Shown: positions 8,100 through 18,400 of the stretch, one piece after another | How positions within the stretch are numbered: position 1 is the first letter of the stretch | Layout of the letters: each line of letters begins with the position of its first letter | Source: Nitrospirillum amazonense | GTDB taxonomy: Bacteria; Pseudomonadota; Alphaproteobacteria; Azospirillales; Azospirillaceae | DNA length: 64,000 nt | Reading direction: 5' to 3' | NCBI RefSeq assembly: GCF_007828035.1 | Contig: NZ_VITV01000009.1 | Coordinates: 214,282 to 278,281 of the forward strand | Program-made: the position numbers and the translations under genes | The notes under the pieces: generated by a model | The model's database searches: none | The model's input: only the letters and a program-made list of their open reading frames with translations | Told to the model about the DNA's origin: nothing

Positions 8100-9116
8100 T
8101 TAGATTGCCGCCAGCGCCGCCGCCAGGCGGTCCAGCGCGCCGACGTCCGCTGCCAGGCCCAGGCGCAGCCAGGCCTGGCAGCCAGCGTGTTCCGGAAAGG
8201 GCCGCGTCCACAGGCCGGCCTGGGCCAGGTGCCGCCAAAGGGCGGCGGCGTCACCAGCATCCACCAGCCGATACAGCGCCGTGCCGCCGATAACGCGCAG
8301 GCCCCCGGCCCGCAGCACATTGTCCAGCGCCTCCGCCGCAGCGCTCAGCCGGCGCCGCATGGTGGCCTGCCAGCCCAGGTCGGCCAGTGCCATCGCACCC
8401 ACCGCCAGCGCGGGGCCGCTGACGGCCCAGGACCCCAGCGCCAGGCGCACCGCGTCCAGCAGCGCCGGCGGCGCCAGGACGAAACCCAGGCGCACACCGC
8501 CCAGGCCGAAGAACTTGCCGAAGGATCGTAGGATGACCAGCCCCGGCGCACCCGCGTGCAGGCACAGGCTGCGCGTGGGGTCCAGGTCGGCGTAGGCCTC
8601 GTCCACCACCAGCCAGCCGCCGCGCGCAGCCAGACGGGCGGCCCGATCCAGCAGGTCACCCACCTCCCAGGCGCGACCATCGGGGTTGTTGGGGTTGCAC
8701 AGCACCACCACGTCGGCGGCGTCTACCGCGTCCTCAGGTGCCGTCACGGTACGCACGGCATGGCCGGCGGCGGCCCATGCACGGGCGTGGTCGCCATAGG
8801 TGGGGCCGACGATGGCCACCTCCCCGGCGGCGCGCAGACGCGGCAGGGTTTGGATCAGCAGCTCCGATCCCGGTGCCGCCACCAGGCTGTCCGGCCCCGG
8901 CGCGCCATAAGCCAAGGCCGCCGCCGCCAGCAGCGCCCGCAGGTCACCGCGCGTGGGCAAGCCCGTCCAGGCGACGGGCGGGATGGGGGGCAAGGGATAG
9001 GGCCAGGGATTGATACCGGTGCTGAGATCGACCCAGGGGCCGGGCGCATCGGGAAAGAGGGCCGCCGCCTGGGTCAGGTCGCCGCCATGACGGATCTGGA
9101 TTTCGGGCGTCATCAT
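8100..9116 (-). CDS. cobC: Threonine-phosphate decarboxylase (cobalamin biosynthesis)
   Basis: 338-residue fold-type I PLP enzyme that makes (R)-1-amino-2-propanol O-phosphate from L-threonine O-phosphate, the aminopropanol arm of cobalamin. This is cobC in the aerobic nomenclature and cobD in Salmonella. Motifs: STGINPWPYPLP at the N-terminus, GSELLIQTLPRL, NPNNPDG at 141-147, DEAYAD at 172-177, and the PLP lysine in RSFGKFFGLGGVRLGF (Lys about 201). It is divergent from cbiB with only 17 bases between the two start codons, so both translation-initiation regions overlap. Its product is the substrate for CbiB next door. It is not downstream of the riboswitch at 13.7 kb. Confidence 0.92.
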   Translation of the reverse strand: MMTPEIQIRHGGDLTQAAALFPDAPGPWVDLSTGINPWPYPLPPIPPVAWTGLPTRGDLRALLAAAALAYGAPGPDSLVAAPGSELLIQTLPRLRAAGEVAIVGPTYGDHARAWAAAGHAVRTVTAPEDAVDAADVVVLCNPNNPDGRAWEVGDLLDRAARLAARGGWLVVDEAYADLDPTRSLCLHAGAPGLVILRSFGKFFGLGGVRLGFVLAPPALLDAVRLALGSWAVSGPALAVGAMALADLGWQATMRRRLSAAAEALDNVLRAGGLRVIGGTALYRLVDAGDAAALWRHLAQAGLWTRPFPEHAGCQAWLRLGLAADVGALDRLAAALAAI

Positions 9117-9133
9117 GCTAAACCCCAGGCATC

Positions 9134-10123
9134 ATGAGCCTCTTCCCCACGCTTTACCCCGCCCTGCCCTGGCTGGCCCTGGCCGCCCTGGCGCTGGAGG
9201 CCCTGCTGGGCTATCCCGACGCCCTGTACGCCCGCATCCGCCATCCGGTGGTGTGGATCGGTGCCCTGATCAGCGGGCTGGACCACGCCTGGAACCAGGC
9301 GGAACGGCCGGTGGCCTGGCGCAAGGCGGCCGGCATCCTGGCCGAGCTGGTGCTGGTGGGGGTGGCGCTGGCCGTTGGCGTCCTGCTGCAATCCTTGCTG
9401 GCGCGCCTGGGCGGCCTTTGGGGAACCGTGGCGATGGGCTTGGTGGCCAGCAGCCTGCTGGCCCAGCGCAGCCTGCACCGCTTCGTCGCCGCCGTGCCGC
9501 GCGCGTTGCGCCAGCGCGGGCTGGAGGGCGGGCGGGAGGCGGTATCGCACATCGTCGGCCGCAACCCCGCCAGCCTGGATGAGGCCGGCGTGGCCCGCGC
9601 CGCCATCGAAAGCCTGGCGGAGAACTTTTCCGACGGGGTGGTGGCGCCGGCCTTCTGGCTGGCGGTGGGTGGCCTGCCGGGAGTGCTGGCGTACAAGGCC
9701 ATCAACACCGCCGACAGCATGGTGGGCCATCGCACCCCCCGGCATGAGGCCTATGGCTGGGCGGCCGCCCGGCTGGACGACGTGGTGAACCTGCCGGCCT
9801 CGCGCCTGACGGCCCTGCTGCTGGTGCTGGCGGCCTGGACGCGCGGCCCCGCCGGGGCCAAGGCGGCGTTGGTTGCCGTCCGCCGTGACGCCGGCCATCA
9901 CCGCAGCCCCAACGCCGGCTGGCCGGAGGCCGCCATGGCGGGCGCCCTGGGCCTGCGCCTGGCCGGTCCCCGCACCTATGGCGATGTGCGGGTGGACGAC
10001 CACTGGATGGGCGACGGCCGGGCCGAGGCCACCGCCGCCGACATCGAGGCCGGCCTCAGCCTTTACCGCCGCAGCCTGGCCCTGCTGTGGGGCTTGGCGC
10101 TGATCGCCGCCTGGATAAGCTAG
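9134..10123 (+). CDS. cobD: Adenosylcobinamide-phosphate synthase CbiB/CobD
   Basis: 329-residue integral membrane enzyme that joins adenosylcobyric acid to aminopropanol (phosphate). Typical length for the family. Features: several hydrophobic segments, the conserved HPVVWIGALI near the N-terminus, the family block ESLAENFSDGVVAPAFW, YKAINTADSMVGHR, and R-L-D-D-V-V-N-L-P-A. The C-terminal hydrophobic helix ends in AAWIS. It pairs divergently with cobC, whose product it uses, and converges on bluB; the roughly 70 bases between them contain a possible hairpin (AAATGC/GCATTT). Confidence 0.93.
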   Translation: MSLFPTLYPALPWLALAALALEALLGYPDALYARIRHPVVWIGALISGLDHAWNQAERPVAWRKAAGILAELVLVGVALAVGVLLQSLLARLGGLWGTVAMGLVASSLLAQRSLHRFVAAVPRALRQRGLEGGREAVSHIVGRNPASLDEAGVARAAIESLAENFSDGVVAPAFWLAVGGLPGVLAYKAINTADSMVGHRTPRHEAYGWAAARLDDVVNLPASRLTALLLVLAAWTRGPAGAKAALVAVRRDAGHHRSPNAGWPEAAMAGALGLRLAGPRTYGDVRVDDHWMGDGRAEATAADIEAGLSLYRRSLALLWGLALIAAWIS

Positions 10124-10194
10124 GACGAAAATGCGGGGAAGCCAAACCCGCGGATGCGGCCGCCCGGCATTTGAGGGCAAAAAAGCCATCCCCC

Positions 10195-10848
10195 TCATCT
10201 CTGAAACAGCACGTCGGACAGTGGATGCCGCTGTTCCCAGTGGGCGCGTTCCAGTTCGGGCACGTCGTCCGGCTCGGCGGGGTAGCCGATGCAAAGATAG
10301 CCCACCAGGCGCCACTCGGCCGGCACCGCCAGCAGGCCGTTCATCACCTCTGGCCGCAGGATGGAAACCCAGCCGAGGCCGATCCCCTCCGCCCGCGCTG
10401 CCAGCCACAGCGTCTGGATGGCCGCGACGGCGGAATAGGCCAGGGTCTCGGGCATGGTGCGGCGGCCCAGGCCGGCGCCTTGCGTCGGGTCGGGATCGAC
10501 GAACACCGCCAGGTGGCAGGGCGCCTCGCGCAGGCCCGCCAGCTTCAGGCGGGCGTACAGGCGGGCGCGATCCTGCGCCTGGGCGGCCAGCGCCTCGGCG
10601 TTGCAGCGCTCGAATTCCATCCGCACGGCGTCGCGGCGGGCGGGATCGTCCACCCGGACGAAGCGCCAGGGCTGGCTGAGGCCCACGGACGGCGCCAGGC
10701 AGGCCAGGTCGAGCAGCCGTTCCAGCAATCCATCGGGCAGCGGATCGGTGCGGAAACGCCGCACGTCGCGCCGCCAGACCAGCAGGTCACGGAAGTGGGC
10801 CCGGAAGTCGGCGTCGAAGTCGGGGCACGGCCTGTCGGGAGCGGTCAT
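10195..10848 (-). CDS. bluB: 5,6-dimethylbenzimidazole synthase BluB
   Basis: 217-residue flavin-destructase of the nitroreductase fold that converts FMNH2 and O2 to the cobalamin lower ligand DMB. Family features: [20 protein letters not shown] at the N-terminus, [17 protein letters not shown], and the C-terminal [20 protein letters not shown] and [10 protein letters not shown]. The ATG at 10848 gives a 4-base ATGA overlap with the cobQ stop and is preferred; an ATG at 10863 is an alternative. It is the last gene of the riboswitch-preceded run cobU-cobO-cobQ-bluB. Its presence implies that the host makes true B12 aerobically. Confidence 0.93.
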   Translation of the reverse strand: MTAPDRPCPDFDADFRAHFRDLLVWRRDVRRFRTDPLPDGLLERLLDLACLAPSVGLSQPWRFVRVDDPARRDAVRMEFERCNAEALAAQAQDRARLYARLKLAGLREAPCHLAVFVDPDPTQGAGLGRRTMPETLAYSAVAAIQTLWLAARAEGIGLGWVSILRPEVMNGLLAVPAEWRLVGYLCIGYPAEPDDVPELERAHWEQRHPLSDVLFQR

Positions 10849-12338
10849 CGGCTGATGGCCCATAGTGCGTCGAGATCCAGGTGGCGTTCGGCGGCCTCGG
10901 CCAACTCATCGAGCGCCGCCTCCACCGTGCCGTCATAACTATCGAGGCCGGGCGCCACGTTCCATCGCCGCAGCCATGCCGCCCGCTGGGCGTCATGGCC
11001 GAACAGGCCGTGGACATAAGTGCCGGCGATGCGGCCATCAAGGCTGACCGCCCCCTCCGCCACCGCCTCGCCACCCTCCGCCTCCAGATACAGCAGCGGC
11101 CGGGCGCGGTCCGGCCCCTGGGTCACACCCAGGTGCATTTCATACCCCGTGAGGGCCGACCCGCTGGCGGCGTCGTGGCCCGTCACCGCGCGCAGGGTCT
11201 TGGCCGGGGCCAGCACGGTTTCCACGTCCAGGTAGCCCAGGCCGGCGGCGATGCCGGGCGGCCCCTCGATGCCGTCGGGGTCGGCAACCGTCCGGCCCAG
11301 CATCTGATAGCCGCCGCACAGGCCCAGCACCCAGCCCCCCCGACGCACATGGCCTGCCAGGTCGATGTCCCACCCCTGCGCGCGGAAGAAGGCCAGGTCG
11401 GCCAGGGTGGCCTTGGACCCCGGCAGGATGACGCCGTGGGCGTCGCCCGGCAGGGGCCGGCCGGGGGGCACCATCACCACCGTAACGCCCGGCTCCAGCC
11501 GCAGGGGGTCGAGGTCGTCGAAATTGGCGATGCGCGACAGCATGGGCACGGCGACGCGCAAGGCTCCACCGGAGGCGCGTTTCGCCCAGTGGGCCAAGTC
11601 CATGCCGTCCTCGGCCGGCAGGCGGGCTGCCGCCGGCTGGTGCGGCATGACGCCGAAGCAGGGCCAGCTGGTGCGGGCCTCGATCTCCGTCACGCCCTTT
11701 TCGAACAAGCGGACGTCACCGCGGAACTTGTTGATCAGGAAGCCGCGGATCTGGGCGCGATCCTCCACGTCCAGCACGCGATGGGTGCCCACCAGGCTGG
11801 CGATGACCCCACCCCGGTCGATGTCGCCGGCCAATACCACCGGTACACCGGCCGCGCGGGCGAAGCCCATGTTGGCAATGTCCCCGGCGCGCAGGTTGGT
11901 TTCCGCCGGGCTGCCCGCCCCTTCCACCACCACCAGGTCGCACTCCCCCCGCAGGCGGTGGAAGCTTTCCAGCACGGCCGGCAGCAGTTCCCCCTTGCGG
12001 CGCTGGTAGGCCGAGGCCTGAGCATTGCCCAGCACGCGGCCGCGCAGCACCAGTTGCGCGCCCAGGTCCGTCTGCGGCTTCAGCAGCACCGGGTTCATGT
12101 CCACCGAGGGCGCGACACCGCAGGCGCGGGCCTGCAGCGCCTGGGCGCGGCCGATCTCCCCCCCGTCCGGTGTCACGGCGGCGTTGTTGGACATGTTCTG
12201 CGGCTTGAACGGGCGCACCCGCAGGCCGCGCCGGGTATAGGCCCGGGCCAGGGCCGCCACCAGCAGCGACTTGCCCACGTCCGAACCGGTGCCCTGGATC
12301 ATCAGGGCGCGGGCGCCCCCGGCGGTGCGGTCGGCCAT
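10845..12338 (-). CDS. cobQ: Cobyric acid synthase CobQ
   Basis: 497-residue glutamine-dependent amidase acting on peripheral side chains b, d, e and g of adenosylcobyrinic a,c-diamide. The N-terminal DTBS/MinD-like ATPase domain opens with [12 protein letters not shown] (P-loop about residues 16-24) and continues with [10 protein letters not shown] and [10 protein letters not shown]. The C-terminal class I glutamine amidotransferase domain shows the nucleophile elbow [11 protein letters not shown] and the histidine motif YVHGLFGHD. The start overlaps the cobO stop (TGATG) and its end overlaps bluB, so the run is translationally coupled. Confidence 0.96.
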   Translation of the reverse strand: MADRTAGGARALMIQGTGSDVGKSLLVAALARAYTRRGLRVRPFKPQNMSNNAAVTPDGGEIGRAQALQARACGVAPSVDMNPVLLKPQTDLGAQLVLRGRVLGNAQASAYQRRKGELLPAVLESFHRLRGECDLVVVEGAGSPAETNLRAGDIANMGFARAAGVPVVLAGDIDRGGVIASLVGTHRVLDVEDRAQIRGFLINKFRGDVRLFEKGVTEIEARTSWPCFGVMPHQPAAARLPAEDGMDLAHWAKRASGGALRVAVPMLSRIANFDDLDPLRLEPGVTVVMVPPGRPLPGDAHGVILPGSKATLADLAFFRAQGWDIDLAGHVRRGGWVLGLCGGYQMLGRTVADPDGIEGPPGIAAGLGYLDVETVLAPAKTLRAVTGHDAASGSALTGYEMHLGVTQGPDRARPLLYLEAEGGEAVAEGAVSLDGRIAGTYVHGLFGHDAQRAAWLRRWNVAPGLDSYDGTVEAALDELAEAAERHLDLDALWAISR

Positions 12339-12958
12339 CAGAAGTCGATCCCGCGCTGCGCCTTGATGCCGGCCTGGAAAGGATGTTTCACCGCCTGAAA
12401 CTCCGTCACCAGGTCGGCAGCCTCGATGATCTCGGGCTTGGCGTTGCGGCCGGTGACCAGGACATGGGTGTCGGGCAGGCGGGCGTTCAGCCCGGCCAGA
12501 ACATCGGCCACATCCAGGTAGCCGTAGCGCAGCACGATGTTGATCTCATCCAGCACCACCAGGTGGTACTGCGGGTCGGCCAGCATGCGGCGGCCCAGTT
12601 CCCACGCGCGGACGGCGGCGGCGATGTCCCGCTCCTTGTCCTGGGTATCCCAGGTGAAGCCCTCGCCCATCACATGGTGGTCGATCAGGTCGGAAAAGCG
12701 CGTCAGCGCCGTCTGCTCGCCCGTCGCCCAGTTGCCCTTCACGAACTGGATGAAACCCACGCGCAGGCCATACCCGGCGGTACGCAGCATCATGCCCAGC
12801 GCCGCCGTGGTCTTGCCCTTGCCGGGGCCCGTGTGGACCATCAGCAGGCCCTTCTCCCGGGTGGCCTGGGCGACACGGGCGTCCTGCACGGCCTTGCGCT
12901 TCTGCATCTTCTCGCGATGGCGGGCGCCTTCGTCATCCGGGGACTCAAGATCGGCCAT
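12338..12958 (-). CDS. cobO: Cob(I)yrinic acid a,c-diamide adenosyltransferase
   Basis: 206-residue CobA/CobO/BtuR-type adenosyltransferase that attaches the adenosyl group to cobalt. P-loop GPGKGKT at residues 44-50, then [20 protein letters not shown] and GEGFTWDT, the family signatures, and [16 protein letters not shown]. The C-terminus ends with [16 protein letters not shown], also typical. A strong ribosome-binding site GGAGG sits 5 bases before the ATG. Located between cobU and cobQ. Confidence 0.95.
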   Translation of the reverse strand: MADLESPDDEGARHREKMQKRKAVQDARVAQATREKGLLMVHTGPGKGKTTAALGMMLRTAGYGLRVGFIQFVKGNWATGEQTALTRFSDLIDHHVMGEGFTWDTQDKERDIAAAVRAWELGRRMLADPQYHLVVLDEINIVLRYGYLDVADVLAGLNARLPDTHVLVTGRNAKPEIIEAADLVTEFQAVKHPFQAGIKAQRGIDF

Positions 12959-12976
12959 GGCTACCTCCTTCCGCTC

Positions 12977-13501
12977 TTATTTCACTTTCAGGGGTAGGCC
13001 CGCCACCGTCAGGAACACCTGCGACGCCGTGGCCGCCAGGCGCTGGTGCAGCCGGCCGGCGTGGTCGCGGAAGGCGCGGGCCAGCGCGTTCTCCGGCACG
13101 ATGCCCATGCCTACCTCATTCCCCACCAGGACGGTGGCGCCCGTACGGGCGGCCAGCGCCCCCTCCAGCGTGGCGACGGCGGCGACCACGTCGCGGTCGG
13201 CCAGCATGACGTTGGTCAGCCATAGCGTCAGGCAATCGACCAGGACCGGCCCGTCGCCGGGGGCGGCCAGCGCGCCGGCAAGGTCCAGCGGCGCCTCCAC
13301 CGTCGTCCAGCCGGGCACGCGGTCGGCCTGGTGGCGGCCGATGCGGTCGCGCATCTCGTCGTCCCAGGCCTGGGCGGTGGCGATATAGGTCCAGGGCCCG
13401 GGCAGGGCGGTCACCAGCCCCTCGGCGAAGCGGCTTTTGCCGGAGCGGGCCCCGCCCAGGACCAGAGTGACGCCAGGGACGGCCGTGTGCTCATGCGTCA
13501 T
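12977..13501 (-). CDS. cobU: Adenosylcobinamide kinase / cobinamide-phosphate guanylyltransferase
   Basis: 174-residue bifunctional enzyme (CobU in Salmonella, CobP in Pseudomonas denitrificans) that phosphorylates adenosylcobinamide and transfers GMP. P-loop GGARSGKS at residues 16-23, the central YIATAQAWDDEMRDRIGRH with the guanylylated histidine region, VDCLTLWLTN, and GNEVGMGIVPEN. It is the first gene of the minus-strand run and the nearest to the riboswitch, about 160 bases downstream of its 3' end. The ribosome-binding site is weak (GGGATGG), as expected if initiation is controlled. Confidence 0.95.
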   Translation of the reverse strand: MTHEHTAVPGVTLVLGGARSGKSRFAEGLVTALPGPWTYIATAQAWDDEMRDRIGRHQADRVPGWTTVEAPLDLAGALAAPGDGPVLVDCLTLWLTNVMLADRDVVAAVATLEGALAARTGATVLVGNEVGMGIVPENALARAFRDHAGRLHQRLAATASQVFLTVAGLPLKVK

Positions 13502-13659
13502 CAGTCAGTTCCATCCCACCGGCCTCATGCACCCGTGGTATCAGAGGCCAAGACCAGCCGGAAGGAGGGGATTACCTGTCGACGAGACCGAGCGGCCACG
13601 GGGCCCCTGGGACCCGCCGCGCCGCTGACCGGTTCCGCCGGGACACCCCGCCCCCGCGA

Positions 13660-13875
13660 CCATGCGAATGCCACCGGCGGCAGGTCTCCTGGCTCACGGG
13701 TCACGGCGCCGGCCCAGCCTTCCCAGGTTCCGTTGGGAACCCAGTGGCCATTCCCCGTGCGGCGGGGTGGGCGGCGCTCGCCGTTCACAGTTGCGGGGGC
13801 AGCCATGGAGTCGGATGCCGCGCATCCCCACCACGTTCCCTTTTTATCCACAGGCGGACCTGCGGAACCGTCGGC
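13660..13875 (-). promoter_or_regulatory. Cobalamin riboswitch
   Basis: Read on the minus strand, all diagnostic cobalamin-riboswitch blocks are present in order: GGTTCC about 13867, GGGAAC and GTGGTGGGG about 13838, GCTGCCCCCGCAACTGT at 13803-13787, the B12 box GCCACTG at 13748-13742 inside GGGAATGGCCACTGG, and the 3' block GAGCCAGGAGACCTGCC at 13695-13679. It precedes cobU by about 160 bases and should shut off cobU-cobO-cobQ-bluB when adenosylcobalamin is plentiful. No clear T-tract terminator was seen in the expression platform, so translational control is a fair guess. Confidence 0.95.
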
Positions 13876-13963
13876 GATGGCAGCCTTACGGCAATCGCCC
13901 GTGCCGGGCAAGGGCGGCGTCGCGACATTTTATCTTAAATATGCAACGGCCAAGCCTTGGCAC

Positions 13964-14024
13964 TTGACCTTGAGCACAAAGGTGGTAGGCATAGACCATA
14001 GAGCCTATTACCTATGAGATAGGT
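13964..14024 (+). promoter_or_regulatory. Putative promoter with two dyads upstream of the GT87-like gene
   Basis: TTGACC at 13964-13969 is overlapped by a 17-bp dyad ACCTT-N7-AAGGT at 13967-13983; weak -10 candidates (TAGGCA or CATAGA) lie 16-20 bases downstream. A second perfect dyad ACCTAT-GAG-ATAGGT is at 14010-14024, 12 bases before the ATG at 14036. The first arrangement recalls MerR-type promoters, in which the dyad fills a long spacer; this is inference. Confidence 0.35.
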
Positions 14025-14035
14025 TATTCTGCAGC

Positions 14036-15250
14036 ATGGTTCGCCCGCCACTTCCTTCCCTGGCCCGCCCGCTGGTGCTCGGCCTCGCCCTTTGGGCGAT
14101 CGCCCTGGTGGTGATCGAGGCGCAGGTGATTAGTGGACGGTTCGTTTCTGAATTCCACATCTACGCCGAGGCCACCTGGGCCTGGTGGCAGGGCGCTGAG
14201 ATTTACGAGGATGGCATCAACGGCTTCCTTTACCTGCCATCCAGCGCCGTGCTGTTCACCCCGTGGGCCTATCTGCCGCCGCTGCTGGGCGATGCGCTGT
14301 GGCGTCTGAGCCTGCTGGCCGTCTGCTGGTGGGGCGTGGCCCGGCTGTGCCGCCTGCTGGCGCCGGCGAAACGTCAGGGCACCGATTGGCAGCGCCTGTT
14401 CGGCGTGGCCCTGCTGGCGGCGCTGCCCATCGGCGTGGTGGATCTGCGGGGCGCCCAGACCGAATTCCTGATGCTGGGCCTGATGCTGGCCGGCCTGGCG
14501 GACGTGGCGGAAGGCCGGTGGCGCCGCGCCGCGTTCCTGCTGGTACTGGCCGGCGCGTTCAAGCCCCAGGCCCTGGCCCTGGTCATGCTGGCCTTCGCCC
14601 TGTGGCCCCGCCTGCGTCTGTCCCTGGCGCTGTGGCTGACGGCGGCCCTGGCCCTGCCCCTGACGCACTGGGACCCCGGCTACGCCCTGGGCGAATATGG
14701 CCAGCTCGTGCGCAAGACCATGAGCAGCGCCAACCCCGGCGGCGGCGTCTGGCACGATTTCGCCAATGGCCTGGCCACCCTGGGCCTGCCACTGGACCTG
14801 ATGGCCCAGACCGTTATCCGCGCCCTGGCCGGCATCGCCGTGCTGACCCTGGCCCGCGGCACCGTCAGCCGCCTGCCGGCCCCCAAGGCCGCCGCCACCG
14901 TGGCGGCCTTGATGGTCACGTATCTGCTGCTGTTCAACCCGCGTACGGTCCTTGGCCATTTCGGCGACATGGCGCTGGTCGCCGGCGCCCTGGCGGGCTG
15001 GGAATTTCATGTCCGCCGCAACCGGGCGCTGGGCTGGATGCTGGTGCTGCTGTGCTTCGCGCTGACCACCCACGTCTGGACGCGAGGCCTGCACGTGGCC
15101 ACCACCACGTGGTTCAAGCCGCTTCTGGCGTGCGGATTCGGCCTGTATGTCGTGGTCCGCTGGGTGCCATCCCTGCCCGACCGGCCCGCCGTGGGCCGTC
15201 AGGAAACCCCCGAGGATGCACCGAGGGAGAGCTTGGCAATTCAAGGTTAG
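14036..15250 (+). CDS. GT87-like (DUF2029) membrane glycosyltransferase
   Basis: 404-residue integral membrane protein with about 9-10 hydrophobic segments and the GT-C layout: an early extracytoplasmic loop with EFHIYAEATWAWWQGAEIYE (acidic residues), then GFLYLPSSAVLFTPWAYLPP, the Y-x-P-x-x-x-x-x-x-P block typical of the DUF2029/GT87 family of polyprenyl-phosphate-sugar-dependent mannosyltransferases. Further blocks are KPQALALVMLAFALWPR and LVTYLLLFNPRT. The sugar and acceptor are unknown. It is a single gene with dyads upstream, separated from the RND pump by 230 bases. Confidence 0.72.
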   Translation: MVRPPLPSLARPLVLGLALWAIALVVIEAQVISGRFVSEFHIYAEATWAWWQGAEIYEDGINGFLYLPSSAVLFTPWAYLPPLLGDALWRLSLLAVCWWGVARLCRLLAPAKRQGTDWQRLFGVALLAALPIGVVDLRGAQTEFLMLGLMLAGLADVAEGRWRRAAFLLVLAGAFKPQALALVMLAFALWPRLRLSLALWLTAALALPLTHWDPGYALGEYGQLVRKTMSSANPGGGVWHDFANGLATLGLPLDLMAQTVIRALAGIAVLTLARGTVSRLPAPKAAATVAALMVTYLLLFNPRTVLGHFGDMALVAGALAGWEFHVRRNRALGWMLVLLCFALTTHVWTRGLHVATTTWFKPLLACGFGLYVVVRWVPSLPDRPAVGRQETPEDAPRESLAIQG

Positions 15251-15480
15251 CCACCTTTACATTCCCCTCCGCCGACGGGCGCAGTGACGCAGGCCACAGT
15301 TTTCCGATTTGGCGGCGATTGGTCGCGGCATGCCTAAATTCGAACCGTTGCGTATCGAAGTAGGTTCCCCTTAACCGTCAAGCGCGTTAATTATTTGGGG
15401 CTGTGCCGGGCGGGGGGCGACCTCGGCCCCTGGGCGTAGCGTTGCATTTTTCCGCATCGCATTGCCGGAGCCCCGTCCTC

Positions 15481-18400
15481 ATGTGGATCGTCGCCTACGC
15501 CCTGAGGCGTCCCTATAGTTTCGCCGTGCTGGCGGGCCTGATCACGCTACTGGGCGTGCTGAGCCTGTTCCGGATGCCCACGGACATCTTCCCCGAGGTG
15601 GAGATCCCCACGGTCACCGTGGTGTGGAGCTACTCGGGCCTGGACGCGCAGGAGATGACGGGCAAGATCACCGCCTTTGGTGAGCTGGCCATCATCAACA
15701 CCGCCGATAACGTGGCGGAGGTGGAATCCGAGACATCCAACGGCGTGGGCATCATCCGCACCACCTTCCAGCCGGGCGTGAACATCGACCTGGCCATCTC
15801 GCAGATCTCCGCCATCTGCCAGACCATCCTGAAGCGCATGCCCACGGGCACGCAGCCGCCGCTGATCGTGCAGTACAGCCGGTCCTCCGTGCCCATCCTG
15901 CAGCTGGCCCTGTCGTCCGACACCATGTCCGAGGCGCAGCTGTACGACTATGGCCGCATCACCATCCGGTCGCAGATCAGCGACATCCCCGGCATGCGCC
16001 TGCCCCTGCCCTACGGCGGCAACGCGCGCCAGATCATGGTCGATATCGACCCGGACAAGCTGCGCAGCTATGGCCTGACCCCCAACGACGTCAACAAGGC
16101 CATCACCGCCCAGAACCTGAATCTGCCGTCCGGTACCGCCAAGATCGGCGACACCGAATACCAGGTGGGCCTGAACAGCTCGCCCATCGCCGTCGATACC
16201 TTCAACGACATCCCCTTGCGCGACGTGAACGGCCGCACCGTGTTCATGCGCGACGTGGCCAATGTCCGCGACGGCGCCGCCGTGCAGACCAACGTGGTGC
16301 ACGCCGACGGCCAGCCCGCCGTGCTGTTGACCATCATGAAGCTGGGTGGCGCCAGCACCCTGGCGGTGGTGGACGAGGTCATGCGCCGGCTGCCGGAGAT
16401 CCGCAAGGCGGCGCCCGAGGGCATGCGCATCCAGCCGCTGTTCGACCAGACCACCTTCATCAAGCACGCCATGGAGGGCATCCAGCATGAAGGCCTGATC
16501 GTGGGCGCGCTGGTGGCCATCCTGATCCTGCTGTTCCTGGGTGGTTGGCGCAGCACGGCCATCGTGCTGACCTCCATCCCGCTGTCCATCCTGACGGCCG
16601 TGGCCGTGCTGTCCATGGCCGGCCACACCCTGAACGTCATGACCCTGGGCGGCCTGGCGCTGGCCATCGGCATCCTGGTGGACGACGGCACCGTGGCCAT
16701 CGAGAACATCCACCGCCACATCGGCATGGGCAAGCCGCTGCGCCAGGCCATCCTGGAAGGCTCGGACGAGGTGGCCTTCCCGGCCCTGGTTTCGACACTG
16801 TGCATCTGCATCGTGTTCGTGCCCATCTTCTTCCTGCACGGTATCGCCAAGTACCTGTTCTCGCCCCTGGCGCTGGCCGTCATCTCCTCCATGCTGATGA
16901 GCTACGTGCTGTCGCGGACCCTGGTCCCGGCCATGGCCGCCTGGCTGCTGCCGGCGGAACTGCGCGGCCACGGCCATGGCGAGGAGGGCAACCATGGCCA
17001 CGTTGCGCCCCCGACCGGCCTGGCCGGCGCCTGGGCGCGCTTTCATGCCGGATTCGAGCGCGGCTTCGAGGGCCTGCGCCAGCGGTACCTGAGGGTGCTG
17101 GGCGGCGGCCTGTCACGGCCGTGGATGGTAACCGGTTTCGCTGTGGTGCTGCTGGTCTGCGCCGCCGCCACCATCCCCTTCGTCGGCACCAACTTCTTCC
17201 CCGAGGTCGATGCCGGCCAATTCCGCCTGCACGTCCGCACCCCCGCCGGCACCCGGCTGGAGGAAGCGTCGCGTCAGTTCGGCGCCATCGAGCGGTCCAT
17301 CCGCAAGATCATCCCGCCAGAGGAACTGGGCCTGATCATCGACAACATCGGCCTGCCCGACCCGGTGAACCTGGGCCTGACCGACAGCGTCACCGTCAGC
17401 TCCGCCGACGGTGAAATCCTGGGTGCCCTGACCGAGAAGCGGTCGCGGCCCACCCATGAGTATGTCGAGCAGATCCGCGCCATGGTGGCCAAGGATTACC
17501 CGGGCGTTGAGATCTTCCAAAAGCCCGGCGACATCACCAGCCAGATCCTGAACGGCGCCGTGCCCACCCCCATCGACATCCGCATCATCGGCACGGCCCG
17601 CGGGCCCAACGCCCTGATCGCGGAGGACCTGCGCCAGCGCTTCAAGAACATCCCCGGCCTGGTGGACGTGACGCTGCGCCAGGTGACGGCCACCCCGGCC
17701 TACCGCATCGAGGTCGACCGGGCCCGCGCCGCCGAGCTGGGCCTGACCCAGAACGACGTGGCGCAGGAGGTGCTGGTGTCGCTGGCGTCCTCGGGCGTGG
17801 TCAATCCCAGCTACTGGATGGACGTCAACTCGCTGGTCATCTACCCGGTCGTGGTGCAGTCGCCGCAGCGCCTGATGGCCTCGGCCGAGGATCTGCTGAA
17901 CACCCCCATCCATTCCACCCGGGTGACGACGCCGGTGCTGCTGCGCAACGTTGCCAAGCTGGTGCCCACCAAGGTGGCCGCGGACATCAGCCGCACCTCC
18001 TTCGCGCCCCGCTATGACGTCATCGCCAACGTCTCGGGCCGCGACCTGGGGTCGGTCAGCCGCGACATCAAGGCCGCCATCGACGCCGTGCGCCCGCAGC
18101 TGAAGCCCGGCAACCGCATTGAGATGGGCGGCCAGATCAAGACCATGGAGCAGGCCTACGGCGACATCGCCGCCGGCATGGCCCTGGCCGTGGTCTTCGT
18201 CTACATGCTGATGGTGGTGAACTTCCAGTCCTGGCTGGACCCGCTGATCGTGCTGGGGGCCACCCCGGCCGCCATCCTGGGCGGCGCCGTGATGCTGCTG
18301 CTGACCGGCACCACCTTCAGCGAACCGGCCCTGATGGGTATGATCATGGTCATCGGTGTCGCCACCGCCAACAGCGTGCTGATGGTGTCCTTCGCCAACC

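Noticed and set aside
13525..13911. Possible short protein on the minus strand over the riboswitch
   Set aside because: The region matches all conserved cobalamin-riboswitch blocks; the open frame is incidental.
15547..17046. 499-codon minus-strand open frame opposite the RND pump
   Set aside because: Antisense shadow of a clear RND gene; His/Gln/Gly-rich with no family features.
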